A stretch of 64,000 bases of DNA, from assembly GCA_026874595.1 (NCBI GenBank), contig CM049320.1, positions 21,395,714-21,459,713 of the forward strand. Reading direction: 5' to 3'. The translations under genes were made by a program, and so were the position numbers. Of the stretch, positions 1 to 12,075 are shown one piece after another; position 1 is the stretch's first letter, and every line of letters begins with the position of its first letter. The notes beneath the pieces were generated by a model that was not told the origin of the DNA, did no database searches, and was given only the letters and a program-made list of their open reading frames with translations. This DNA is from Sipunculus nudus. Taxonomy: Eukaryota; Annelida; Sipuncula; Golfingiida; Sipunculidae.

Positions 1-295
1 GTACTTTTGGATTTATGTAGCGCTTCACATTTTACATTCAACTGACATTTATTACTTTTGCAGGTATTTGTCTTACTTTGAAAACGAAATTCGAATTGTC
101 TATACCTTTAAAGATAGGTCATCACAAATATATATATATCCCGCCCAATTACAAAGTCACCGAGTCATCATCGACCATTATGAGATAACAATTTCTCTCT
201 CTCGCTCTCTCGCTCTCTTCCTATCTCTGTTGATTTAAAATGACATATGAATTAAAAAAATGCGCCACCATGTATGTTCCTGTACTATTTAGTGT

Positions 296-353
<58 letters not shown>

Positions 354-500
354 AAAAAGGGTTTAGTGCTTGCAACTGGAAAAACGATTCTCATACCTGG
401 TTTGGCGGTTGTGTAAAAAAACCTTGGCAGGTAGTCAGTGGTGATGACAGAGCAAAGGTTTAAAGGACATTTCCATGAGCAAAGAGGAAGCCATCACTGG
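1..500. other. AT-rich DNA with a (CT)n tract
   Basis: It contains (CT)24 at 301-349 and a small CT/CGCT tract near 195-220. No gene is seen. Confidence 0.6.
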
Positions 501-870
501 TTTTTAGCTCAGCTTACTGTTAGTCAACTGAGCTGTAATGACCATCCTTTGTCCATCGTTCGTCCGGCTGTTCTGTTGTCCGGCCGTTAACGAAGCACAA
601 ATCGTAACCGTTAGACCTAGAATCTTCTAACTGTTCATCCAGGGAGGTCCTTGGCATATCTCCTTGGACACCTAAAATAAGCTCTTGGTAACCTATATCT
701 TGCGACCTCCAGACCGAAGACAAGATTTCTAGCACCAAGACAGTCAGAAGGGACACATATGGTACCCATTAGACATAGATTCTTCTAACATAACATCCTG
801 GGAGGTCCTTAGCAAATGTCCTTCGTAACATGAAATTAGGTCATGGTGACCTATATTCTGCGAACTGTAG
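501..870. repeat. GTCCG-type repeat with an internal ~155-bp duplication
   Basis: It begins TTTTAGCTCAGC and is followed by GTTCGTCCGGCTG...CCGTTAAC. Two diverged units then follow at 605-709 and 761-865, sharing TAGA..CTTCTAAC, GGGAGGTCCTT and ACCTATATYYTGCGA. The CGTCCG...GTTAAC opening resembles the pieces at 27030 and 61390. Confidence 0.6.
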
Positions 871-889
871 GAAAAGATTCATATGAACA

Positions 890-891
<2 letters not shown>

Positions 892-932
<41 letters not shown>

Positions 933-976
933 ATATGTACGTATATTGAAAGCCCTATAAATATATATATATATTA

Positions 977-1026
<50 letters not shown>

Positions 1027-1035
1027 ATATATATA
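892..1035. repeat. (TA)n microsatellites
   Basis: Two long TA tracts (892-928 and 960-1035) separated by a short unique stretch. Confidence 0.9.
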
Positions 1036-3650
1036 CGTGTAAGTGTTTATGTATTCACATGCAAGGGTTATAGATTGATAGAGATGTAGATTTGACATGT
1101 AATATATTTCTGTGCTCAAGACATGTTTGTGGTTTTTCCACCGTTAACTCAACGTCAGGTCTATTATCCTAAAAGTAAGTGTTGCGTAGCTTTGTATATG
1201 TATATGACAAAAGGCGCCTTATGGAGGGCGCGACCCTTCGTTTCACTCACACCTGACAAGACTGGTTTTTGCCCCGACACCTAAATAACATTTTACAGAG
1301 AACCAGTTACTCATTTAGGTTTCCAATATTCCCAAATAACCCACGCATTAGGGTTATTTAAAACCCACGGTACCAAATTATGTCGTATATTATGTAATGT
1401 GTAGGTGTTAATATCCGTGGACAATTTTCTAAATGAAGGAAGATCGACTTTACCTCACCCTTAGCCTTACAAATTCGACAAGACCTCGATCTACCCTTAT
1501 GTGGTAACAATGTCCACAATGCTCTCCCCCTCTCTCTCCCTCTCCCTCTCTCTCTTTCTCTCTCTCCATCTCTCTCTCTATCTCTCTCTCCATCTCTCTC
1601 TATCTCTCTATCTCTCTCTCTCTCTCATCTGTAACCAAATGTTTAGCGCATGCAACTAAGACTAACTCAAATTATTTTTTTATGACAAAGCTTTATGAAT
1701 AAAATTATTAGTTTTTAGTAGTTTCCAAGATATTATCCATATTATTTTGCTTTATTATGCTCGGATATGGCACCAAAAGTAAAAATGGATTATAGTATAA
1801 TCAATCTTTGTAGCCCTTAATGAAAAATCTAACCGCTTATCAAATAATTTAATCTAATGTGAATTATTTATCCCAAACATGCTTTATCAAATTGTTTCAA
1901 CATCAGAGAATTTTCAGCCATTTCTTCTAAGAAAAAAACTGGAAATGGCCTGTAATGTCTTGTTGGACAAGCATGTTTAAAGGTCAGCATGTTTCAAACA
2001 TCACTTGAGTTAACTAGTCAGATCACGTGTTCAACTCGTGTCCATATTTAGCCATCATTGAGAGCTCTCATTGCCCCAGACTGACCCCGCGTGGTTCCAT
2101 GGCGACCCGAGTCACCAGACCGCGAACCTAATGGTCCATGGTTGGTTACTTTCAAGGAATAACGGTGGGAATGCTTTTGAAAAATGTTCTGGTTACATTT
2201 ATCACTGTCATATCAAGGTCACCCAGTCGCACGGAATGGCGGGAAGAGATAACAAGGCCCTCGAAAACGCCCAGTGCCGTGAGCTCTCACAACCACTCAA
2301 AATGGCGGGGAGGGGGGTGCAAAGGGAAGGGGTAAAATTCAGTGCTGTTGAAATACATGAAGTGATTCAAAGATCACGTGAGTGTTAAATGCTTAATAAG
2401 TAACTGATCGACTAATAAAGGTGATACAATTAATGATGTATGGTTGTATTTTTTGGATGATATAATTATTTTTGGTTAAAATATCGGGCGTGCTTTTCGT
2501 TAAATATGATAAAAATATAGGCTAGTCGGGCGTTTTAGGATTCCGTTCAGTCTTCCGTTCAGTGTTCTTATTTTAAAAGGTGGCAGAGTGAATTCATAAA
2601 ATGTGGTATAAAAAATGGTAAGACCAACCCCCCTTTCCACTTAAGCTCTAGTTTCTTTGATATCTTCATAGTTTCTATATTGTATCCTTATCTGGGTCTA
2701 TAAATGATCAGACAAAGGTTGGTAGAGAGAGGAAAACCGAGGCAACGTTGGCCGGAAATATCATTCTGGTGTTGTGACTGCGTCGGTATTTATGATTATA
2801 CAGAGAGGAGGAATCGCATTTGAACATGTAATGAAGCATGTCTATTGATTATACTGTCTTTAGTTCCTTAGAAGTAATTCCATTTCCATCCTATCTATCA
2901 GTGTCCTATGGGAATACTAAGGTCAATTCTTATAGAGTTGTTGTACAGCTTGGGAATATTCTGAGGGAGGCTGAAATGTAAGTCCACTAATAAAGTGAAA
3001 TATCATTTTTTTTTAAATTATGTAACAGAAGAGAGAAAGGGGAAAGTTTCTTCTTGGACTAAGGGAACTGCTACAAGACATCTCTTAAAAAATCATGTCA
3101 TTTCATGAGAGATCAGAGATGACGTATTTGATGCCGGATTTGTTTGTATTAAATTAGTTCTTTAAGATCCCGTCTGCTATGTATCATGCCTCTTAGAGGT
3201 CACACTTAAGATTGGAATGTGGTTTAGAAGTCATGAACATACATAAATGAATGTTGTTTATTTTCTAAAAGCAGTCGCCAAAAGATAAAGAGGAGTTAAC
3301 TACCTGTTGTAAACTGTACATTACTCATAAAATCGCCCATAACATTCCAGTACACACACAAACACACAAACACAAGAGAAGGCAATAATTAGGAAAATTT
3401 TATCTTTAATACCCGCATTTTGCATTATATACAGCGAGAAATATGTATAAATTGTTTTTTTATTGCAATAAAGCATTTTGTGCTTATTGGTCATGTTTTT
3501 TGTCCCTAATATAGAACAATATTTTGCGTACATTTGACCGGCAATGTACGCAATCAAGTACTGTTATATCGTGGATGTAACCTTTATAAAAATAGATAAT
3601 GCATGTGTCATAAATGCATCACTCCGCATTGCATAAAGCCATACCTAGTA
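1036..3650. other. No supportable gene; CT-rich tract at 1525-1626
   Basis: The stretch is mostly AT-rich with an interrupted CT microsatellite. An open frame at 2071-2388 sits in a locally GC-richer patch between two CACGTG sites (2025 and 2375). It has no domain or splice context that I recognise. Confidence 0.5.
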
Positions 3651-3947
3651 CTTTAATGTTGTGTTAAATACTGCTTTGATTATAAAGTCTCACATACAAA
3701 CATAAAAAATAAATAGAGCTTAGGTGCATTATTTACAGAACTGTGTCAATGTGATGTTAAGAAAATCATGAACTATGTGTGTAGATGCTACATTCGTATT
3801 ATACATTTATATACATTATTGTGTGACTAGCTAAAATTCTGCAGCGCGCCCTGAATTTAGGGAATCCTAAAGTTTGAGATTTTGTCATTAAACGGTCGCA
3901 CGGATGCCATAAACCGGCCGCCATGTCGTAAAATAAGTCTTTCGTAT

Positions 3948-4180
3948 TTAGATCAGATACGGGAAGGTGTTGTGTCGGCAGTTCATGTCCTCGTACAAAC
4001 AGAAATAGCGGACCTTAGAGTTGAAGCAGCGACGGCAAGTTGAGTACATTCCAGTCTCCTTGCATATGTACTGCGTGCACTCTGGATCTCTGTCTGGGAA
4101 TCGGGAAGGTTTTTGGTACAGGTTCATGCAGTGGTATCCTTTGCTTGGAGTGATCTTGGAATCAAAGTTGGTGCAACGGA
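3948..4180 (-). CDS. WxxW gene, terminal coding exon 3
   Basis: The acceptor is CATTCTTTACAG|TCCG. The spliced codon TTC gives Phe150. The exon encodes eight of the ten mature cysteines and the family signature CFNSKVRYFC, then about 16 further residues before a TAA-type stop at 3948. Confidence 0.8.
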
Positions 4181-5076
4181 CTGTAAAGAATGAAAACAAT
4201 ACATGACCTCTTTGCTTACGTCACAACAGTGCAGTATTTAGCATAGAAACCTTGATGACGTCATTGTTTGTGACAATTCAGCGATGTCGGTTTGTAATTT
4301 ACGCTGGAATGACCTTCTCTAATGTAAAATTTTGTGACATCAGTGTTGGATAAAATGGGGTCATGAGCTAAATGTTCGAAACAATTGTTGTACCGTCAAT
4401 TTTGTATTAATTTATGATGTCATTGTTGTTGGGAAGAAAAACAAACATTACGTCCTCCGTGTTTCTATGCTAGCTTAATGATCGACAGAATGCAATCCAT
4501 TAAATGATAGAAGCTATTAAACTATTCTTACAAATCATTCTTAATCTAATGATGTCAATATTTGGTTTGCTGTCATCAAATTTACATCTTATCATGATAG
4601 AGTAAAAATCCATTTAAATGTATATCTTTACAATTCAGAGGAAACAATAGAGATTTCTTATGTTTTCTGACAATTATTCGATATAGATAATCCAATACTT
4701 ACATGCGTTTTCGATGGTGGCATTGGGATTCCATCTGAGAACGGAGTCGGCAAGAGCAACATCCATGGCAACGGGGTTGTTACACCAGAGGGCGCGGCAG
4801 TCGTCCATGTAGTGGAGTCTCTCTCTGTATGTGTTTTCGAATTCTCCGGTTCCCCATGGTCTGTCTGCGTCCAAAAACACGGTCCACTTGCCCATACGTT
4901 CATCTGTGGCGTGGTTGATTTTTTCATTGTTCCAGCCTGTAGACAAAAGAAGCGATTGATCAGATTATGTGGGAAATATATTTGTTGATACAAATGTTAT
5001 TTTTGATTATATTTCTGTTATTCCCTAAAGCAAAACTAAACACAATGTATAGAAAATTGCCGATGAATACATACAC

Positions 5077-5135
<59 letters not shown>

Positions 5136-5636
5136 GTATATGTATATATTTTTAAATTATTTATTTATAACTATATATTATAAGCAATGAAATCATTGTA
5201 CTAGTACAAATAGTGCATGTTTTAGTGAGCAGATTCATCAAATGATTATTAAACAGTTGCCTATAATTGTCTAATAATCAATCAGTTTAGGTCGTTCAGA
5301 TAGGGCCACGAATCAGACAAAGTGTAAACATGTCGTGTGCCCTTCGTGTAGTATATAAAGGCGACCGCGGCCTTTGAGAGCTGACATGACTTAATAATGA
5401 CAAAAATACGACATCCCCGTCTGGGAATTTGAATTCCACGCGGACGCAACAGACCTTGTATTACGCGCTCATGCACAGCGGTCTAAGACCCACAGATAGA
5501 TCTAACATATTTTATTTTCTTCGATATTTTATGTATCTCAACTATTGATGCAATGTTCTTGTATCAAATATATACAGACTCTGTTTCTTTCTCTCTCTCC
5601 TTTTCTGATTTAAGATATGACACATTAGTTATGTAA

Positions 5637-5685
<49 letters not shown>

Positions 5686-6058
5686 GAGTTAAAATAATTT
5701 TATACAAAAAGGACAATAAAGTTCCTCTTTAAAAAGAGACAGAGATCGTCCAATTTTAGGTTTAAACGATAACCCTTCTTTTTTGTCATATACAGAAGGA
5801 AAATCTAACAGTTCAGATGAGATAATATATAAAAAAATACTTACCAGGTTCGAAATATCTCATTACAGGATTGACTTCATTCACACGGTTAATGGCGTAG
5901 GTCAGCAGAGGATCGGTGTCTTCAGTGTCTTTAGGTGGCACCGGGGCCTGGGTTGTCTTCACCGTATTGCCCTGAGTTGTCTGGTCCATCTCTTGCTGAG
6001 CTGTCTGGGCCAGGCAGGCGGCCACAGCGAGAGACATTATCACTACTTTGAGAAACAT
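3948..6058 (-). CDS. Secreted WxxW-domain (CILP/mucin-type) cysteine-rich protein, 3 exons
   Basis: Joining 5845-6058, 4703-4936 and 3948-4180 gives 681 nt, a 226-residue protein plus stop. Both introns are phase 1 with GTAAGT donors and pyrimidine-rich CTACAG/TTACAG acceptors. Residues 1-17 form a signal peptide (MFLKVVIMSLAVAACLA). Residues 18-70 are a Thr/Gln/Pro-rich linker. Residues 87-210 match the WxxW domain of CILP and gel-forming mucins: KWTVFLDADRPWGTGEFEN (88-106) for the usual W..WF..D.P.GTGDFE, GYHCMN (164-169), and the closing CFNSKVRYFC (201-210). The second Trp of W-x-x-W is Phe92. The mature chain has ten cysteines, more than the CILP module, plus one N-glycosylation site (N143-A-T). 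The family is extracellular and is found in matrix and mucus proteins. A matrix, mucus or shell role here is inference. Possible minus-strand poly(A) signals are ATTAAA at 3652-3657 and AATAAA at 3459-3464. Confidence 0.8.
4703..4936 (-). CDS. WxxW gene, coding exon 2 (N-terminal half of the domain)
   Basis: The acceptor is TTTTGTCTACAG|GCTGG and the donor GCAT|GTAAGT. The exon is 234 nt, a symmetric 1-1 phase exon. It encodes the W-x-x-F and D-x-P-x-GTG-x-FE core and Cys118 and Cys123. Confidence 0.82.
5020..5151 (+). repeat. CT-microsatellite element, copy 1 (in WxxW intron 1)
   Basis: The left flank GTTATTCCCTAAAGCAAAAC ... TTGCCGATGAATACATACACC leads into (CT)n then (TA)n. The same flank precedes the CT array at 25554, so the microsatellite is part of a dispersed element and not an isolated slippage tract. 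Confidence 0.75.
5641..5682. repeat. (CT)n microsatellite
   Basis: A clean CT tract in intron 1 of the WxxW gene. Confidence 0.9.
5845..6058 (-). CDS. WxxW gene, coding exon 1 (signal peptide and linker)
   Basis: It encodes residues 1-71 and the first base of Gly72. The ATG at 6058 is the first in-frame start and opens a clear hydrophobic signal sequence. The donor is CCTG|GTAAGT (intron starts at 5844). The following 908-bp intron holds two (CT)n tracts. Confidence 0.82.
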
Positions 6059-6183
6059 CTTGAAGCTCAGGTGCTATCCGTTTGAAACTGCGGTGCGAAG
6101 TTTCTTTCAACTGTTGCTCAGTTCTTGCTGATTGCAGTGGTGGTCGAGTAGGCTCGTCTGGCTGGACCAAGGACTGGAGCCAG

Positions 6184-6191
6184 CTTATATA
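6184..6191 (-). promoter_or_regulatory. TATA box of the WxxW gene
   Basis: TATATAAG on the minus strand, 126 bp before the ATG. This predicts a start site near 6155 and a 5' UTR of about 100 nt. It is the only good TATA element just upstream. Confidence 0.6.
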
Positions 6192-6199
6192 GAGTTCTT

Positions 6200-7955
6200 G
6201 GAGCGGCAACACTTGCACGTGATTATGTAAATGAGTTTCCATATATGGAGTGTCAGTACGTTAAAATTCCGATGTGTTTATGATTTTCAGGTATGTATGG
6301 AATCCACGTTACGGGACAGGTGAAACAAAATGACTATACGACAAGCTTTGGTATGTGAAATATGCGACAGCAGCCGTAAACCCGTGACGGGATGGACGCT
6401 GCGTCATATTACGCCGACATCGCAGGTCAGCGAATAGTGACGCTCTCAGGCATGAATCTGCACGTCCAGTCACTCGCCAGCCTCATCCCCTCCCTCCGCA
6501 ATCACCCGCGCGCGACATTCCTTACATGCATCATGCCAGCATTTCAAAAGAAACCGTAATTCCTTCCAGAAGGCTCCAGTAATTAATTGATACTTGGCCT
6601 TAGCAGACTCAGACCTAAAATTCTAACACATCTTACGATTCGGTTGACATTCCCCCCGGCATTTTTCACATACCTGAGCCCTGGAAAAAGTTACGGCTGT
6701 TAACCCGAAAGATTGCAGGTATTTACGTAAAAGAGATATTATAGATGAAAGTATTGGATAGAAAGGTTTATATTAGGAACCACCTGGAGACGCAGTTTAA
6801 CGTCCTCGGAGCAGTAATTAGACGTCAGTATGTATAATTCTAGCTGCGGGGTACATGGGTTCTTACAGAAATAATGTTTGGTATTGCATGTAACTTCGGC
6901 AGAGAAAGGGCGCTGTATTACAGTATTATGTTAATTTTATTATAACCTGGTACTTCTTGAATCATTACATTTTGCCAAAGCATTTTTTTTTTGTTTTTCA
7001 TCGGAATGTATCACTAGTTTCAAAATTAAGTCTTTGGCTCAAATGCACACGAATTTACAATTTTTTTAAAATTTTGTTACGAATATGAACTTTTTGTTTG
7101 CAAATGAAAAACATTGTTATGTTATGTGAAAGACAAATATTTTTTATGCTGTATCTGTAGATGAGTTAATACAATTTTCTTCAAGACAGAAGAGCGTATT
7201 AAACGAATTTTCTTAACATTGTACATACAGTGTCATGTATATTATGAGGTATAAAAGAAAATACTCGAGTACATATTAGTACACAATGCCAATTATAATG
7301 TACGCCAGCGTTTAATATATAGGTCTTATATAAAAACACACGTCAAACCGTGGTAGTTGCTTATATGACATAGCATTACGAAATCGACACAGAATGTTAC
7401 GTAACATAAAAAGTTTTTACAAAAGCGCAGAATAAATGCATAAAAAAGCGAGACTGGGTCTGAGAAAGATTTATGTAATTATTAAATGATAAACGAAAGA
7501 AAGTTTTGCAACGGCCATTTTAGCTGTATTTATAATTCGGCATCAAATTTCTAACAATTCTTATTGATTTATCACTGAATGATTGGCGATTCGTGGGGAT
7601 GTTTATTATTTTGTTTAACATTTGTTTTATTTATCAACTAATTCCTTGGTGTGCGTACGTGTGTTTATGTTGAATGATTTCTTGGAGTGTCGAAATTCTC
7701 CTGCAGTCTTATGAAACAAAGATCACGCCAAAAAGAACACAATGCGATACTTAATAATGATGAAAATAATAATAATGATATTAATAATAACACATAAATA
7801 TAAAACATGAACACATATATACATAGATATATACACATCTTAATATCATTCCTAAACTGTAAAACATCAAATTTTATTTAATTGGCATGGATTATACAAT
7901 TTTTCATCATTGAATACACTTTCAATGGTCCAGGTGCATGGTTGCATTCTATAGC
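6200..7955. other. Region upstream of the WxxW gene; no gene
   Basis: A GC-richer patch at 6360-6560 (CCCGCGCGCGACATTCC) lies about 200-400 bp upstream of the predicted start and may be regulatory. A TTCCTTCCAGAAGGCTCC segment near 6560 resembles alternating heat-shock half-sites, though this is weak. The rest is AT-rich and unremarkable. Confidence 0.4.
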
Positions 7956-7959
7956 GTCT

Positions 7960-8105
7960 AAAGGTAGAAGAATCCGGAGAACTCGGAGGAAACCACCGAC
8001 ACTGGACGGCCACAACAAACCCACTCTCATAGCCATGTACGCCGGGGATCGAACCCGGGTCGCTAGCGGAGAGAGCCGAGCGTTTTACCACTCGACTGTC
8101 CATTA
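7960..8105 (-). repeat. tRNA-derived SINE, copy A
   Basis: The minus strand reads GGACAGTCGAGTGGTAAAAC (A-box-like), CTCTCTCCGCTAGC, then GACCCGGGTTCGATCCCCGG (B box). The shared body GTCGGTGGTTTCCTCCGAG ... CTCCGGAT follows. It has no tRNA acceptor stem, so it is a SINE and not a tRNA gene. Confidence 0.75.
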
Positions 8106-9090
8106 TCTTAAACGATTATACTCTGTTCATAAAATATGAAGGTGCACATAATGTACTCAAACTGTACCAAATTCACACCAGTGCATGACCAATATCCTAT
8201 TTAAAGCATATAAAAACCAAAAATATTCTCGGCCATAAACCTTATGATCCTGCGATTCGGTCCAATGTTTTTTAATAAGATCGTGGGCGAGTCCGCAAAA
8301 AGTGACGTCACCGACTGAGCCTGGCACCAATACCACGTGACCTCCCACGCAGATGAACTGGATTTTTTTCTAATACCTAACCGGCCGGAAGTACTTAGAC
8401 CTTTGGCACTGTTACCTGTTATGAGTTTGGTATAAAGACGGTAATTACTGGCCTGTCAGTCTTGTCGGCACAGATACGTAATACTGGATGAGAAGTCTGA
8501 ATATAGTTACACTGACTCATTTAAGTGTTTAGCAATACCTGAGATATTTACGTTATAAAACATATAATATTAATGTAAATTATTGCCGGTGAGTATATAT
8601 GTTTACGTATTATGTCATTCAAGAGACTTGTGGTTTTGGGTAGAGATGTACTGGTGTGTACATTGAAAGACTCGTCATTTTGCGTTGAGATATGTTGTTT
8701 TATACAACGTACTGGTAAGTATATATGGACACATGGATTGCTTCCATCTGATTATTTAGAGATAAATGTAAACATGAGATGAGAGGGGTTTAAGAATGAC
8801 GTCACATCAATATACAAATGTATAAGCACACAAAGACCAATTATAAACCTCCAAACAAAGACCAAATTGAAGTGATTATATGTTTTCGTAATTTTAATAC
8901 AAGATATGTTACATATTCCTTTCCGGAATACTTGTAAATTATATATAGTAAAATAAACTATTTGTCATTTTTATCTTTAAAAACGGGATACACACCTACA
9001 GAGGAAACCCTGAAACATAAGCATGCCTGTGCAACGAGGCGTGACAGTATAGTATAACATTGTATAGTGTGCTTTATAATTATATCATAT
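8106..9090. other. No gene seen
   Basis: AT-rich sequence without a recognisable repeat or a supported coding frame. Confidence 0.4.
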
Positions 9091-9425
9091 GTACGCATAC
9101 CTGTGTCATGTAATCGAAGTTTCCAGAATCGTCTACAAACATGTATTTATGTTTGCTAGTATATCTTCTGTGTGTTGATTCTAAAGCACCGTGTCACGAT
9201 TGTGTCATTATGACGGAGACACGCACGCATACCTGGCGATCATACATTAATTACTTATAACATATATACACATACCAAGTCATGCACTAAAATTGTACAA
9301 GAAAGTCTACATACATGTATGCATATCTGCTAACATATCCCCTGTGTGTTAATGCCAAAGCAATTAATCACAATTAGCATATCGTTCTGACAAAGACACC
9401 CACATATATCCTGCGGTTATAAACT
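9091..9425. repeat. Old tandem duplication, two ~155-bp units
   Basis: Units at about 9091-9246 and 9271-9425 share, in order, CATACC, GTCTACA..CATGTAT, GCTA..ATAT and CTGTGTGTT(A/G)AT. Both also carry a CATATCG/CATTATG-GAC-ACAC segment. They are strongly diverged. Confidence 0.5.
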
Positions 9426-10077
9426 AAATAGAACGTACTTAGTGACTCGTGCGGCATGTGTTTTTAATGCATAATCATCATAATCATTGTAGTCATGTGG
9501 TTAACATCATGACAGTTGTGGTCGCATAACTGTTGAGTGAAGTGACATTCAGGGATTAATCACGTGCGCCAATCCTTATTAACTAGCTGGCTGTCTTGAA
9601 ATAATCCATCCCGGATCTGACAGTTTCTCATAATTTAAGACCAATCCTGTCTGTACCGTGTATGTCATTTATGTTAAAAATTTCTTGGTAGGTGAGAAGT
9701 TTCAAAGTGGCACAGTTGCTTTTCCGTGTTTGATCCAATGAATTCCAAATATATGATTTCTAAAATTGCTAATTTATTAAAATATAAATGTAAATTGATT
9801 GTTATTTTCTTTAATCATTAATACATATCTTGTTGATGGGAGGTCACTTTACCCAAAAGGAGTGGAAAAGCATATGTAAGGTGAAATTACTATTCAAGCG
9901 AGGGAGATAAATGACATATTGTTTCCATTATCCTAATAATAAAAGTAAAAATAACGTTCAAAGCAGTCTATGATACCCTGTGGTTCAATTCACATTTAAA
10001 AATTCTGCGTAGAGCATTAATGGCAATGATCTAATCGTTTGTATACGGCCCTTATTTTATGCAGTTGTGTCACTTTA

Positions 10078-10097
10078 TCTTCCTGGGTACGGGGATG

Positions 10098-10133
<36 letters not shown>

Positions 10134-10381
10134 TATGTATGGTATTGTGATAACAGTGTAGGTTAATTCTAAACCATGTTTAGATATATATAATATTTCA
10201 TAAAGCTAACTTAGAAATGGAAAAAAAGTCTATTAATTCTAATTATTTTTTAATATATTTTATTGTAATACATTTCCTTTGCAATATATAAATAGTATTC
10301 TCTGAACAGCCCCTTACACTGACTATCCCCTTGCCAAAAAATAGGGATATAAACCCCTCCCATACGTATTTTAGACCCTTC
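10078..10381 (+). repeat. G/C-tract family, copy 1
   Basis: It begins CTTCCTGGGTACGGGGATGA and a (CA)n tract. It continues with TAATATTTCATAAAGCTAAC, a middle ATATAAATAGTATTCTCTGA, and the close CCCCTTGCCAAAAAATAGGG. It aligns by eye with the copies at 48.5, 49.6 and 50.2 kb, but its G and C runs are shorter. Confidence 0.65.
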
Positions 10382-11880
10382 CAAGACCTGGCATTCGGTT
10401 TTATTCATAACCCTTGTTTAAATGACGAAGGTCCTGCCTGTTTAGCAGTTCTTGAATTCATGAACAAAACGGGCCATTCTGTATATGCAGTTGTTTTAAA
10501 CAAAATTGACCGATTCCCATCTGGTCTGTGACCATAAGAGCGGTCCTTCCATCAGTGATACATTTCGAAGTTTGAAGATTAACCAAAAAACTCTCTATGT
10601 GATTATTTGTCAATTTCATCTGGTACTTTCCATTTAATGACATCAATTTTTATTAGCCGAAGGTCCTATCATTTTCATATTAGACCGCATAGAGCATATA
10701 TCAATCTGAAACAGAGAGTTTAAATGCAGAAAGGGCCTAGCTTATAAATGTTACCCCTGAATTGATTATTTTACTTTAACTTAGATATGAGTTATTGCAT
10801 CATGATGTCAATTTTCAGTAAATTTATGTTAAAATAAATACAAATATCTTCAGATGATTTTGTTGCCCTTCTGTGATATATCTTCAACCTTGTTAAATCT
10901 TTTTTTTTAAACTAAACCAAATATAAGTAAAAATGTCCATGACTGGCTTAATGTAAATTTAAAACTGACAACGAATCCATCCTGAAAAGTAAACATCCTA
11001 AAAACTCGCCTCATAGCTGAATGGCTGAATATGAACGGTTAATGCATTATATGAAATGTTTATTTACAGCTTGATCCCAAAGTTATATTTGAATTCTTTG
11101 TGGTTGCGGGAATGTAGTCCTGTGGCATTGTATGTCCAAGGTACTCATGGCTTTTGTCTTGCGGTTTTAGTGTTTTTCTTCTTCTTCTTCTTTATTTTTG
11201 CCCAATTAACGAGCTTGCGGTTGCCTGGGATTGGCATACTTAACAACAACATTCATTAATTATCCTGTATTAATTAACTTATTGTTGTCAAGGGAGGCTG
11301 ATCACTCATGCCATGAGTGAGCAACATGTTTTTTACCATTCAAAAATACAAATTTGGCTGGCAATGCACAAACATGCATCTGTATAATTTGTAATGGATT
11401 GACACTGTATAGTTTCATATACCGCACTGTCTTCTAGTAGTTTCCTCAATGTTTTATATTGTCACATCAATTTTGAGACTATTTGCAGGTACATACTTAA
11501 AAACCACACGTACTCCCACGCACATGACTCCGGATATTGTACAGACAAGAATGACAATAAGCCCCGTCAGTCACTATATACTAACCACTTAATCATTCTA
11601 ACAAACAGGATAAAAATCCAGACTTGACTACTGTGGCTGCCTGATGCACTCCCACCGTGACTTTAGACCACAACAATGCTAATTGAGTCAATGCCAATGT
11701 TTGGAATGTGTTTTTTTTTTCTGTTTGCCAGAAAAGTCAAATCTACTGAAACAATATCAACATTATAGATATGATTTTGGCCACTGAAGACCAAATTAAG
11801 TTCTGGAGCGTTTTTTTTATAAATGGGCAAGAACCAGCAGTATTCCTCAGGGGTTATTCCTTCTCAAAACGAACCTCTTC
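10382..11880. other. No gene seen
   Basis: AT-rich sequence. Short open frames on both strands lack any signature. Confidence 0.4.
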
Positions 11881-12075
11881 CAAGTAGTCACTGTGGGATA
11901 TCCGGGACTATTTGTTTCAACTGTCAAACTTTAAAATCAAAATTTGCTATATTTCAAGGAAACAGCTTCTGTTTACATTTCACATGCGCATGTTTGCAAA
12001 ATATTACTTATTCCGTGAAGTCCTTATCACCTAAACACCCATGTTTATGTCATTTGTCTAGAAACAATTCTTGTA
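11881..12075 (+). repeat. Dispersed repeat shared with 38205-38380, copy 1
   Basis: It shares CTGTGGGA, CCGGGAC, ACTGTCAAAC, AAAATCAAAATTTG, ATTTCAAGGAAACA and ATTACTTATTCCGT with the second copy, in the same order and orientation. The open frame that covers it is not a gene. Confidence 0.7.

Noticed and set aside
2071-2388. 105-codon frame in a GC-richer patch
   Set aside because: No domain, signal peptide or convincing splice sites, and a second frame is open over the same bases.
5380-5480. Possible tRNA-like or SINE head on the minus strand (GAATTCAAATTCC)
   Set aside because: The A and B boxes are too far from consensus and no SINE body follows.
5931-6242. 103-codon minus-strand frame over WxxW exon 1
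   Set aside because: Shadow of the real exon in another frame; starts upstream of the TATA box.
8040-8105. tRNA gene (B box GGTTCGATCC)
   Set aside because: No acceptor stem or anticodon arm can be folded, and the same head plus body recurs at two other places, so it is a SINE.
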